A DNA stretch of 10,650 nt from Clostridia bacterium. Its GTDB lineage: Bacteria; Bacillota; Clostridia; Oscillospirales; QAKW01. The notes under the pieces are model-generated. The model did not search any database. It was not told where the DNA came from and was given only the letters and a program-made list of their open reading frames with translations. How positions within the stretch are numbered: the first letter of the stretch is position 1; each line of letters starts with the position of its first letter. Positions 1 to 7,064 of the stretch are shown in pieces. The position numbers were made by a program, and so were the translations under genes. The DNA lies in assembly GCA_017442025.1 (NCBI GenBank), contig JAFSBD010000131.1, positions 1 to 10,650 of the forward strand. The letters are read 5' to 3'.

Positions 1-337
1 TCCCGGTGGTATGGCAACCAACCGCCGAAAGCAGATCTTCATCCTCCACGCCCAACTCTTCGCGAGCGAAGAGGGGGGCTGTGATCTGATGAAGCACCTG
101 CGGACAGGCAAGATCAGCCTCAGATAATTCAACATTATATTTTTGAGCATACTGCCGATGCCATTCATGGCTGTAGCATTTCGTGCAATCATGAAGCAAG
201 CCCGCAAGATAGGCCTTCTCTTCATCGAAACCGTTCTTTTTTGCTAAAGCGCGAGCATAGTCGGCAACCAGCATGGTATGGCGGGCACGATCCACATCCA
301 GCACACTACTAATATGCGCTAAAATACGCTCTGCCAT
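1..337 (-). other. YqeK-like HD domain part of the fusion
   Basis: This marks the HD-domain segment of the fused protein, residues 179-290 and beyond. It begins at an internal in-frame ATG (337-335) whose following residues MAERILAHISSVL resemble the N-terminal helix of stand-alone YqeK, followed by R..H, HD and HTTG motifs. AAGGG lies directly against this ATG, too close to act as a good ribosome site, so separate internal initiation looks unlikely but is not excluded. The C-terminal part of the domain lies beyond the window. Confidence 0.85.
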
Positions 338-871
338 CCCTTGACCCGCGGCACGCAGATCACTGGAGGCGCAAACCAACGCTTCCATGTTGCAAAGTAA
401 AATTCCTTTACAGTCATATTGTTCCATCAGCCGCGCCCGATGGGCTCCTAATTGGGAACGATCCCCGATTTCTCTTGTTCCCACCACTAAAACGACTGTT
501 TTAAGCAGGTCTTTAAAGCGAAACCAGGTCTCAAAACTCAAAAACATATCCGATCCCATCAGCAAATGAAGGGTATCGTTGGGATAACGCTCCTGCAATT
601 GGGTAACCGTATCCACTGTATAACTTCGGCCGCCGCGCTGCTGCTCGATATCCAAAATCTCCAGCCCTTTGATCTGCCCAAACCAATCCCGAAGAATAGC
701 CGAGCGCATCTCAAAGGACAGCGCAGGCCGATGGTCTTTATGGGGCGGGATATAAGCGGGAATCAGGAATACCCGATGAAACTCCCGCTCTCCAAGGGCT
801 GATTTAAGCAGGTGGAGATGCCCTTTATGCGGCGGATCAAAGGTTCCGCCATAAAGAAGGATATTCCCCAT
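1..871 (-). CDS. nadD: NadD-YqeK fusion: nicotinate-nucleotide adenylyltransferase with C-terminal HD hydrolase (3' end outside window)
   Basis: The frame is open for 290 codons from ATG 871 to the window edge. Residues 1-173 are NadD, which joins nicotinate mononucleotide and ATP into deamido-NAD plus pyrophosphate. Seen: GGTFDPPHKGH at 8-18 (HxGH nucleotidyltransferase motif, H15 and H18), PPHK at 42-45, SYTVDT at 83-88, GSDM at 106-109, and SSDLR at 169-173 matching the family ISSTxIR. The usual last 20-25 NadD residues (LVPxxV..YI type helix) are missing. From M179 the protein becomes YqeK-like: RARH (H198), LLHDCTK (H227, D228), H261 and CHTTG (H287), the HD-domain pattern of the symmetrical Ap4A hydrolase. 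The start lies one base after the yhbY stop; its ribosome site is weak (GGTGA, 12 bases away), suggesting coupling to yhbY. In many Bacillota yhbY, nadD and yqeK are separate neighbours, so this is a fusion of adjacent genes. Domain calls are confident; catalytic activity of either half is inferred. Confidence 0.93.
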   Translation of the reverse strand, partial: MGNILLYGGTFDPPHKGHLHLLKSALGEREFHRVFLIPAYIPPHKDHRPALSFEMRSAILRDWFGQIKGLEILDIEQQRGGRSYTVDTVTQLQERYPNDTLHLLMGSDMFLSFETWFRFKDLLKTVVLVVGTREIGDRSQLGAHRARLMEQYDCKGILLCNMEALVCASSDLRAAGQGMAERILAHISSVLDVDRARHTMLVADYARALAKKNGFDEEKAYLAGLLHDCTKCYSHEWHRQYAQKYNVELSEADLACPQVLHQITAPLFAREELGVEDEDLLSAVGCHTTG

Positions 872-872
872 C

Positions 873-1160
873 TTAAAGCTGAATCACCGGTTTTTCCGCC
901 GGACGATAAAGGACAATCTTTGTTCCGATCACGGTAACAACGATACTATTGGTTGCCTCGGCGATCTCTTCTGCCGCCGCGCGACGATCCATCATCGCAT
1001 TTTCCAAGACCTTGAATTTAATTAATTCACGGGCAGATAACGCAACATCCACTGCTTTGATAAAATTCTCGGTAATTCCCTCTTTGCCCAACTGGAAGAT
1101 GGTATCTTCCTTGGAGGCAAGTCCACGCAGCTTGGCGCGTTGCTTACTTGTCAGCGTCAT
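873..1160 (-). CDS. yhbY: YhbY-family CRM-domain RNA-binding protein
   Basis: A 95-residue protein that is a complete single CRM (YhbY) domain. Seen: basic N-terminal helix TSKQRAKLRGLA (4-15), the GxxG RNA-contact loop GKEG at 25-28, ARELIKFKVL at 43-52, and the closing strand VIGTKIVLYR at 77-86, all diagnostic of the family. Known family members associate with pre-50S ribosomal particles and take part in ribosome assembly; that role is inferred here by homology. The ATG at 1160 lies inside the end of rdgB, giving a 17-base overlap, and has a strong AAGGAG (1173-1168) seven bases upstream that also encodes rdgB residues. It is followed after one base by nadD, the usual Bacillota neighbour. 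Length is normal for the family. Confidence 0.95.
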   Translation of the reverse strand: MTLTSKQRAKLRGLASKEDTIFQLGKEGITENFIKAVDVALSARELIKFKVLENAMMDRRAAAEEIAEATNSIVVTVIGTKIVLYRPAEKPVIQL

Positions 1161-1749
1161 GATAATACTCCTTCAATTTCTCTGCAAACTCTCTTAATGC
1201 ATTGCCCCGATGGCTGATGGCGTTTTTTGCATCCCCTTCCATCTCGGCAGTGGTCATTTCATAACCGTCCGGCAGAAAAATGGGATCATAGCCAAAGCCA
1301 TGCTCGCCCCGCGGCTCGCGGGTCAATCGACCGAAAATATATCCTTCCGCTTCGATTACCCGTTCTTCTCCCATAACGCAAGAGATGGCGGAGGTAAAAT
1401 GAGCGGCGCGGTTTTCTTCCGACTCCATGTTTTTCAACAAGAGGAACATCCGATCCTCATCGTTGAGCCCCTCGCCGCCGTAGCGCGCCGAATAGATGCC
1501 GGGCTGTCCACCCAAAGCATCCACACAAATTCCGCTATCATCGGCAACCGAAGGAAGCCCGCAAATATCAAAGACTGCCTTTGCTTTGATATAAGCATTT
1601 TCCATGAAGGTTGTTCCTGTTTCTTCCGCGTCGCTCTGGATGCCCATTTCCTTCAAAGAAACGCAATGGATCCCCATCGGCTCCAGGATACGCTTAAATT
1701 CAATCACTTTATGAGGATTATTGGTAGCAATCACAAACTTCTTTTCCAT
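1144..1749 (-). CDS. rdgB: XTP/dITP pyrophosphatase (RdgB/HAM1 family)
   Basis: A 201-residue, full-length member of the Ham1 inosine triphosphate pyrophosphatase family, which hydrolyses dITP, ITP and XTP to the monophosphate plus pyrophosphate and so keeps deaminated purines out of DNA and RNA. Seen: the N-terminal substrate loop ATNNPHK (8-14, K14 the expected catalytic lysine), VADDSG with paired aspartates D70-D71 and the following ALGGQPGIYSARYGGE (78-93), FGYDPIF at 152-158, and ISHRGNAL at 178-185. The ATG at 1749 follows directly on the rph stop (TAA at 1752-1750) with AAGGTG about nine bases upstream, and the 3' end overlaps yhbY by 17 bases. No missing residues were noticed. Cytoplasmic, no signal peptide. 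The gene pair rph-rdgB is a familiar combination in bacteria. Confidence 0.97.
   Translation of the reverse strand: MEKKFVIATNNPHKVIEFKRILEPMGIHCVSLKEMGIQSDAEETGTTFMENAYIKAKAVFDICGLPSVADDSGICVDALGGQPGIYSARYGGEGLNDEDRMFLLLKNMESEENRAAHFTSAISCVMGEERVIEAEGYIFGRLTREPRGEHGFGYDPIFLPDGYEMTTAEMEGDAKNAISHRGNALREFAEKLKEYYHDADK
1168..1173 (-). promoter_or_regulatory. Ribosome-binding site of yhbY inside rdgB
   Basis: AAGGAG on the minus strand, seven bases before the yhbY ATG. It is embedded in the Lys-Glu codons near the C-terminus of rdgB, so the same bases serve both as coding sequence and initiation signal. It confirms the yhbY start despite the 17-base gene overlap. Confidence 0.85.
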
Positions 1750-2463
1750 TTATCCAAGCACCTTATTTTGGGCCTTAAAGATTTTATTACAGCCGCTCTT
1801 TGCCAAGCTGAGCAATGCATCCAACCGCTTTTTATCAAATTCTTCCCCTTCGGCGGTGCCCTGAATTTCAATAAAGCCGCCGTTGGAAGACATAATCACA
1901 TTCATATCGGTATCGGCCTTGCTATCTTCCTGATAGCAAAGATCCAGATGGGGAACGCCGTCCAGAACGCCGACCGAGATGGCCGCAACCTGCTTTTTGA
2001 TGGGATTTTCCTGCAAAAGTCCCTGTTCAATCAAACGCTGAATGGCTAAGGCCAAAGCGATAAATCCGCCGCTGATGGAAGCACAGCGCGTGCCGCCGTC
2101 GGCCTGGATAACATCACAATCGATGATAATACTGCGCTCTCCCAAAAGAGTGAGATCCACCGCACCGCGCAGGGCGCGCCCGATCAAACGCTGAATTTCG
2201 GTACTGCGGGGAGCTTGCTTTAATTTGCTGATATCCCGCTTATTGCGGGTAGAAGTAGCGCGAGGGAGCATGGAATATTCCGCCGTCACCCATCCTTTGC
2301 CGGTTCCGGCAAGATACGGGGGCACGCTCTCTTCCACCGTTGCGGTGCAGATCACCTTGGTATTCCCCTGGCAATACAGCACACTTCCCTCGGCGTGCAT
2401 GGTATAATCTTTAATCACTTCGATTTTACGAAGTTGTTTTTCTGTTCGTCCGTCGATTCTCAT
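1750..2463 (-). CDS. rph: Ribonuclease PH
   Basis: A 237-residue phosphorolytic 3'-to-5' exoribonuclease that trims tRNA 3' ends using phosphate and forms a hexameric ring. Seen: GWVTAEYSMLPRAT (57-70), phosphate-site arginine R86 in APRSTEIQRLIGRALR, DCDVIQADGGTR (115-126) with R126, and DLCYQEDSKADTDMN (174-188), where D180 and D186 fall on the known catalytic aspartates. The frame can be extended to a TTG at 2475, but that codon overlaps the ftsY stop. The ATG at 2463 has GAGG six bases upstream, and MRIDGR is the typical RNase PH N-terminus, so 2463 is chosen. It starts eight bases after ftsY and ends directly against the rdgB start. The protein looks intact, unlike the broken rph of some laboratory E. 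coli strains. Confidence 0.97.
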   Translation of the reverse strand: MRIDGRTEKQLRKIEVIKDYTMHAEGSVLYCQGNTKVICTATVEESVPPYLAGTGKGWVTAEYSMLPRATSTRNKRDISKLKQAPRSTEIQRLIGRALRGAVDLTLLGERSIIIDCDVIQADGGTRCASISGGFIALALAIQRLIEQGLLQENPIKKQVAAISVGVLDGVPHLDLCYQEDSKADTDMNVIMSSNGGFIEIQGTAEGEEFDKKRLDALLSLAKSGCNKIFKAQNKVLG

Positions 2464-2469
2464 AGTTAT

Positions 2470-2473
2470 CCTC
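2470..2473 (-). promoter_or_regulatory. Ribosome-binding site that fixes the rph start
   Basis: GAGG on the minus strand overlaps the TGA stop of ftsY (2474-2472) and lies six bases before ATG 2463. The alternative TTG at 2475 would precede this site, so the site decides for the ATG and suggests that ribosomes ending ftsY re-initiate on rph. Confidence 0.75.
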
Positions 2474-3377
2474 AAAATAATGCTTTTGCAAATTCATAAC
2501 CGTTAAAGGGCTGCAGATCGTCCATCTGCTCCCCTACCCCGACAAAGCGGATCGGCAGACCCATCTCCACCTTCAAGGGGATCGCCATACCGCCCTTTGC
2601 GGTGCCATCCAATTTGGTCAGCGCCACGCCGGTCAGGGCGGTAACCTTTTTAAATTCCGCCGCCTGATTCATGGCATTTTGGCCGGTGGTTGCATCCAAA
2701 ACCAGCAATACCTCCGTGTCCGCATCGGGGAGTTGAGAGGTAATCACCTTTTGGATCTTTGCCAGTTCGTTCATCAGGTTCACCTTATTATGAAGGCGGC
2801 CTGCAGTATCGCAGATGATCAGATCGCAACCGCGGGCCTTTGCCGCAGAAATGGTATCAAACACCACCGCCGCAGGATCTGCACCCTGCTGGCTCTTAAT
2901 AATATCCACCCCGACACGCTCCGCCCAGGTTGCCAACTGCTCGGCGGCGGCGGCGCGAAAGGTATCGGCCGCACCGAAGATCACCTTTCGACCCTGATCC
3001 TTATAAATCTTTGCCAGTTTAGCCGCTGTTGTTGTCTTACCAACGCCGTTGACTCCGATCATCAAAATGACCGAAGGATTGGTGTTCAGTTCCAGGGGAT
3101 GAACATCCTCTTCCATCATCCCTCCGATGATCTCAACAAGCTGAGCGCGGATCTCTTCCGGTTTGGTGATCCGCCCTTGGCGCACCTCGGCGCGCAGGCG
3201 ATTGATGATCTCCAAGGTGGTATCCACGCCGATATCGGCCGTAATCAATGCCTCCTCCAGCTCCTCGAAAAGATCTTCATCGATCTTTCCAAAGGCGGCC
3301 AGCACCGAATCGATGCGGGAGGAAATATTCTGCGAGGTTTTGGAAAGCCCCTTTTTTAACTTTTCAAAAAAGCCCAT
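2472..3377 (-). CDS. ftsY: Signal recognition particle receptor FtsY
   Basis: A 301-residue SRP-type GTPase, the membrane-associated receptor that docks the SRP-ribosome complex and hands nascent membrane proteins to the translocon. Seen: helical N domain (about 1-95) with the family ADIGVDTT stretch at 47-54, then the G domain with GVNGVGKTTT (108-117, P-loop), DTFRAAAAEQL (138-148, insertion box), DTAGR (190-194), TKLDGTAKGG (254-263) and GVGEQMDDLQPF (280-291). The long acidic A domain of proteobacterial FtsY is absent; the protein opens with MGFFEKLKKGL, an amphipathic helix likely to touch the membrane, as in other short Bacillota forms. It is told apart from Ffh by the lack of an M domain. 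ATG 3377 has GGAG eleven bases upstream, overlapping the smc stop. The smc-ftsY order is typical of Bacillota. Confidence 0.98.
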   Translation of the reverse strand: MGFFEKLKKGLSKTSQNISSRIDSVLAAFGKIDEDLFEELEEALITADIGVDTTLEIINRLRAEVRQGRITKPEEIRAQLVEIIGGMMEEDVHPLELNTNPSVILMIGVNGVGKTTTAAKLAKIYKDQGRKVIFGAADTFRAAAAEQLATWAERVGVDIIKSQQGADPAAVVFDTISAAKARGCDLIICDTAGRLHNKVNLMNELAKIQKVITSQLPDADTEVLLVLDATTGQNAMNQAAEFKKVTALTGVALTKLDGTAKGGMAIPLKVEMGLPIRFVGVGEQMDDLQPFNGYEFAKALF

Positions 3378-3391
3378 TCTTTGCTATACTC

Positions 3392-6300
3392 CTATATTTT
3401 CAGTTGCTCCGCGATTTCATTGACATTAATAGTCAGCAACTTGGATATACCCTGTTCCGGCATGGTAACACCATAAAGAACATCCGCTTCTTCCATGGTG
3501 CCGCGCCGATGGGTGATGCAAACAAACTGGGTCTTTTCGCAATAACGCCGCAGATAGTTTGCAAAACGGGTAACATTAACATCATCCAGCGCCGCCTCAA
3601 TTTCATCAACCACGCAGAAGGGCGTCGGCCGCACCTTCAGGATGGCGAAATAAAGGCAGATCGCGGTAAAGGCGCGCTCACCGCCGGAAAGAGAGACCAG
3701 ATTCTTAATGATCTTGCCCGGAGGCGCCGCCTTAACATCGATATCGCAATTGAGAACATCTTCCGGGTCGCTCAGCACCAGCTTCGCAGTACCGCCGCCA
3801 AACAGCTCGGCAAAGATCTTCTGGAACTCATTATTCAACTGAGAGAACTTCTCGCTGAAGATATCCTTCATCTGACTGAGCAGTTCGCGGATGATCTTTT
3901 CCAGCTCAGCCTTGGATTGGATCAGATCCTGCACCTGGCCGTTCATGAAATCATAACGTTCCTTAACAGTATTATATTCTTCGATGGATTCCACATTCAC
4001 ACTGCCCAAAGCCTTGATACTGCCCTTGAGGGTCTGCACCCGCTTTTTGGCTTCAACGCGATCCTCCAAAGGCTTGGCCATCCCCTTTGCCTCGGTTACG
4101 GTCAGCTCGTACATATCCAGAAGCTGGGCAATGATCCGATCGGATTGGTCTGAAATGCCTGCCAATTTATTATCCAGGCGGGAAACCTCTTCGATGAGTT
4201 TTTCCTTTGCGGAGCTCTTTTCCTTCTGCGCCGCGCGATACTGGGTCTGGCGGCGTTCCTGATCCTGCCGCTGGTCGGCCAGTTCGCGGGAACGCTCTTC
4301 GCTATCGCCCTGCATCTTGCGCAACTCCTGCGCCTGCAGATCCAAGGCTTTCGCCGCCTCAGTAGCCTCATCGATCTTGGTGCGAGAGGCTACGATCCGG
4401 GCATTTTTTTCGTCCGCTTCCCGACCGATCATACTCAGTTGATTTTCCAACTGACCGATCAAGGACCGGATACCCTCGATCTCCTTAAAGAGACCCATCT
4501 TATTCATTTCGGAATCGGCCGATTGCTGCTTCAAATCCGCCATTTTTTGCTGATCTTCGGTGCTTAAGCCCTGCAAAGAGGTCAACTGCTCCTGCAAATC
4601 AGCGGCCGCCTTTTCCAAACCACCGATCCGCTCCTCCAGCGCTTTGCAACGCTCTTCAGAAGAGGCAATGGCATCATGGATGGTCTGGGCTTCGCGGTCG
4701 TAACCTTCTGCCAATTCCTTATAGGAGGCTAAGACCACCTCTTTACTCTCACAGAGGCCTGCGATACGGTTGAGTTCCTCTTCCAACAAATGGATGGATT
4801 CTTCCGAAGCACTTAGCCGCGCTTCCAGCGTATTTTTATCGCGGGTTGCGCTATCCAGCCGCTTTTCGCAATCTTCATAGACCTTGCTCTTTTCGGCCAG
4901 TTCCTTTTCAATTTTTTCCAGCTCAATGCCGCGGGATAATAATCCTCCGCTCTTGGCGGCACTACCGCCGGTCATGGAACCGCCGGCATTGATCACCTGC
5001 CCGTCGAGGGTAACGATCTTATAGCGATTCTGAATAGTCTTTGCCAACGAAAGAGCATGGTCAATGGTTTCGCAAACCAAGGTTCTGCCCAGCAAAAATT
5101 CAATCGCTTTGCGGTTTTCGGGTGCCACCTCCACCAAAGAATCTGCCACACCAACAAATCCGGCACTACGGGAACAATCTTCTTTGATCCCCTTGGGAGT
5201 AATACTGTTGAGAGGAAGGAATGTGGCGCGACCGCCGTTTTGGCGCTTCAGCCAAAGCATGGCATTTTTAGCAGAAACGCTATCCTTGGTAACAATATTT
5301 TGAATCGCGGCACCCAAAGCGGTCTCAATGGCGGTAAGGTATTCCTCATCCACCTTGATCAGTTTGGAAACCGGGCCGATGATTCCCTGCAAAATGCCGC
5401 GGCGGCTTTGCTCCAATACCTGCTTTACTGCGCCGCCGAAACCTTCCAGATGCTTTTCCATCTCCGAAAGAATATGGCTACGCTGCTCCAGGGCATTGCA
5501 TTCCTGAGCGCATTTTTGCTCCTTTTCCAACGCTTCGGAATAGGCGCGTTCTTTGATCTCCAGCATTTTGCGCAAGCCTGCAGAGGCATTTTGTTCGCTT
5601 TCCTTTTCCTCTGCTTTTTGGCGATGCTGATCTTTGAGGTCTGCCAATTCTTCTTCCACCTGGTGGGTTTGCTCTAACTGCGCAGAGCGAGCGGTGGCAA
5701 GATCGGCAAGTCGCCCCTGATAGGATTCGATGCCGGAGCGCACCGAGATCATCTCCATCTGAAGCTGATTGCGCTCGCCACTATTGGTAAGTAAGGCTTG
5801 CTGCAATGCATCGGTTTTCCGTTGCTGCTCTTCGCCCTTAGTTGTTATTTCTTTAATGGTATTGATAATTGCAGAGACCTGCTCATCGATAGCTTCGATG
5901 GCGGCTGTTTTTTCTTCGATGGTCGCATTATACTCTTTGATCTTTTCTTCGGTTTCTTCTCTGCGGGTATCCACCGAGGAAAGTTCCTGCTCCAAGCGGG
6001 CAATGGAAAGCTTTTCAAACTCAGCCTGGCTTTCCAGAACTGCCTTTTGAGAACCGATCCCGCCGAGTTGCTCTTCCCAGGACTTTTGCTGCTGGTGGAT
6101 TCGCTCGATCTCGGTATTGATCTTGATGTTTTCCTCAAAGAGCAGATTGATCTCCTGCTCGATATTATCCACCTCGACCGTCAGGTCATCCAACTGACCC
6201 TTAGCGATGGAATGCTGCTCATCGATCTTGCGGGCATTCTCTTTGATCTGCTCCAATTCCTCCAGCCAAAGAGCGATTTCCAGATCCTTTTTCTCCTCAT

Positions 6301-6955
6301 ACATCGCCAGATACTTGCGGGCCTTATCTGCCTGCCGCTCTAAGCCGGGAAGGCGCTCCTCCAGCTCGCCGACGATATCATTAAGCCGAACGAGGTTTTC
6401 TTCGGTGGAAGCCAGCTTGCGTTCTGCCTCGTTCTTGCGGTAACGGAATTTGGAGATACCCGCCACCTCTTCCAGCATGGAGCGACGCTCCTCGCTTTTG
6501 CCGAGCAGGATCTGATCGATGGTGCCCTGGCCGATGATGGAATAACCGTCCCGCCCGATGCCGGTATCCATAAAAAGCTCATGAATATCCCGCAATCTGG
6601 CCGGCGATTTATTGATAAAATATTCACTTTCACCGCTCCGATAGTAGCGGCGGGTGATCATAACCTCATTATAATCCACACTGAGAGCATGGTCGCTGTT
6701 ATCGATCGTCAGGCTGACCTCCGCAAAGCCCTGGGGCTTGCGCTTGGCGGTACCGGAAAAGATAACATCCTCCATCTTGGTGCTGCGAAGGCTCTTATTG
6801 GATTGCTCACCCAATACCCAGCGGATCGCATCGGAAACATTGCTCTTACCTGAGCCGTTGGGGCCGACAATGGCGGTAATCCCATGGTCAAATCCAATGC
6901 AGATCTTATCCGGGAAGGATTTAAATCCCTGAATGTCCAAACATTTTAAACGCAA
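3392..6955 (-). CDS. smc: Chromosome segregation/condensation ATPase SMC
   Basis: A 1187-residue, full-length SMC protein, the ATPase of the bacterial condensin that loops and organises the chromosome together with ScpA and ScpB (not in this window). Seen: N-terminal head with GFKSFPDK and Walker A GPNGSGKS at 31-38; long heptad-rich Glu/Lys/Gln coiled coils at about 165-500 and 675-1010; a hinge at about 500-670 with the conserved NAGGSMTGGS near its end; C-terminal head with signature LSGGE at 1089-1093, Walker B FCVVDE at 1113-1118 and D-loop ALD at 1122-1124. The start codon is TTG (6955-6953): no ATG lies in frame between the upstream stop and the Walker A motif, and GAGGAAGTG lies just upstream. 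Its own promoter is directly upstream, and ftsY follows after 14 bases. It ends in TAG. A Rad50/SbcC identity is excluded by the glycine-rich hinge. Confidence 0.98.
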   Translation of the reverse strand: MRLKCLDIQGFKSFPDKICIGFDHGITAIVGPNGSGKSNVSDAIRWVLGEQSNKSLRSTKMEDVIFSGTAKRKPQGFAEVSLTIDNSDHALSVDYNEVMITRRYYRSGESEYFINKSPARLRDIHELFMDTGIGRDGYSIIGQGTIDQILLGKSEERRSMLEEVAGISKFRYRKNEAERKLASTEENLVRLNDIVGELEERLPGLERQADKARKYLAMYEEKKDLEIALWLEELEQIKENARKIDEQHSIAKGQLDDLTVEVDNIEQEINLLFEENIKINTEIERIHQQQKSWEEQLGGIGSQKAVLESQAEFEKLSIARLEQELSSVDTRREETEEKIKEYNATIEEKTAAIEAIDEQVSAIINTIKEITTKGEEQQRKTDALQQALLTNSGERNQLQMEMISVRSGIESYQGRLADLATARSAQLEQTHQVEEELADLKDQHRQKAEEKESEQNASAGLRKMLEIKERAYSEALEKEQKCAQECNALEQRSHILSEMEKHLEGFGGAVKQVLEQSRRGILQGIIGPVSKLIKVDEEYLTAIETALGAAIQNIVTKDSVSAKNAMLWLKRQNGGRATFLPLNSITPKGIKEDCSRSAGFVGVADSLVEVAPENRKAIEFLLGRTLVCETIDHALSLAKTIQNRYKIVTLDGQVINAGGSMTGGSAAKSGGLLSRGIELEKIEKELAEKSKVYEDCEKRLDSATRDKNTLEARLSASEESIHLLEEELNRIAGLCESKEVVLASYKELAEGYDREAQTIHDAIASSEERCKALEERIGGLEKAAADLQEQLTSLQGLSTEDQQKMADLKQQSADSEMNKMGLFKEIEGIRSLIGQLENQLSMIGREADEKNARIVASRTKIDEATEAAKALDLQAQELRKMQGDSEERSRELADQRQDQERRQTQYRAAQKEKSSAKEKLIEEVSRLDNKLAGISDQSDRIIAQLLDMYELTVTEAKGMAKPLEDRVEAKKRVQTLKGSIKALGSVNVESIEEYNTVKERYDFMNGQVQDLIQSKAELEKIIRELLSQMKDIFSEKFSQLNNEFQKIFAELFGGGTAKLVLSDPEDVLNCDIDVKAAPPGKIIKNLVSLSGGERAFTAICLYFAILKVRPTPFCVVDEIEAALDDVNVTRFANYLRRYCEKTQFVCITHRRGTMEEADVLYGVTMPEQGISKLLTINVNEIAEQLKI

Positions 6956-6960
6956 AGTTT

Positions 6961-6969
6961 CACTTCCTC
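6961..6969 (-). promoter_or_regulatory. Ribosome-binding site supporting the TTG start of smc
   Basis: GAGGAAGTG on the minus strand lies immediately upstream of TTG 6955, with the core GAGG ten bases from it. An in-frame TGA lies just upstream and no ATG is available before the ATP-binding motif, so this site together with the TTG is the best supported initiation region. Confidence 0.75.
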
Positions 6970-6973
6970 ACAA

Positions 6974-6994
6974 ATACTTTAAGCATTAAAGTAT
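6974..6994. repeat. Perfect 9+9 inverted repeat over the predicted smc transcription start
   Basis: Arms ATACTTTAA (6974-6982) and TTAAAGTAT (6986-6994) are perfectly complementary around the centre GCA. The element starts at the base after the -10 box and covers the expected start point near 6988. This is where a repressor operator often lies; as RNA it would form only a weak AT-rich hairpin in the leader. No known regulator consensus is recognised, so an operator role is inference. Confidence 0.55.
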
Positions 6995-7023
6995 ATTATA
7001 TCAAAATATTATATAGATTGCAA
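6995..7023 (-). promoter_or_regulatory. SigA-type promoter of the smc-ftsY-rph-rdgB-yhbY-nadD operon
   Basis: On the minus strand TTGCAA (7023-7018) is followed by a 17-base spacer and TATAAT (7000-6995), with TG at the extended -10 position (TGA-TATAAT). The -10 is a perfect consensus, the -35 matches 4 of 6, and spacing is ideal. The expected start is near 6988, giving a leader of about 33 bases to the smc start. The -35 begins immediately after the stop of the preceding peptidase gene. A second TATAAT lies at 7013-7008 within the spacer, but its possible -35 (TTGAAA, 7034-7029) is only 15 bases away. This gap is the only one longer than 20 bases in the window. Confidence 0.8.
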
Positions 7024-7044
7024 CTATTTTTCAAGGTAAGCCGT

Positions 7045-7064
7045 AAGCAACGCGACCGTTGCTT
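7045..7064 (-). other. Stem-loop near the 3' end of M42-C
   Basis: Perfect 8-base arms AAGCAACG and CGTTGCTT enclose a four-base loop (GTCG in the RNA). It lies inside the last codons of M42-C, about 20 bases before its stop. No U-run follows directly, so it is not a convincing intrinsic terminator; it may be chance or slow the end of the upstream transcript. Confidence 0.3.

Noticed and set aside
1210..2049. Plus-strand open frame (279 codons) opposite rdgB and rph
   Set aside because: It covers the coding parts of two conserved enzymes on the other strand and has no motif of its own.
3248..4153. Plus-strand open frame (301 codons) opposite ftsY and smc
   Set aside because: It spans the junction of two strongly supported minus-strand genes and shows only shadow composition.
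7045..7064. Intrinsic terminator between the M42 cluster and smc
   Set aside because: The hairpin is real but lies inside the coding sequence and is not followed by a U-run, so termination is not supported.
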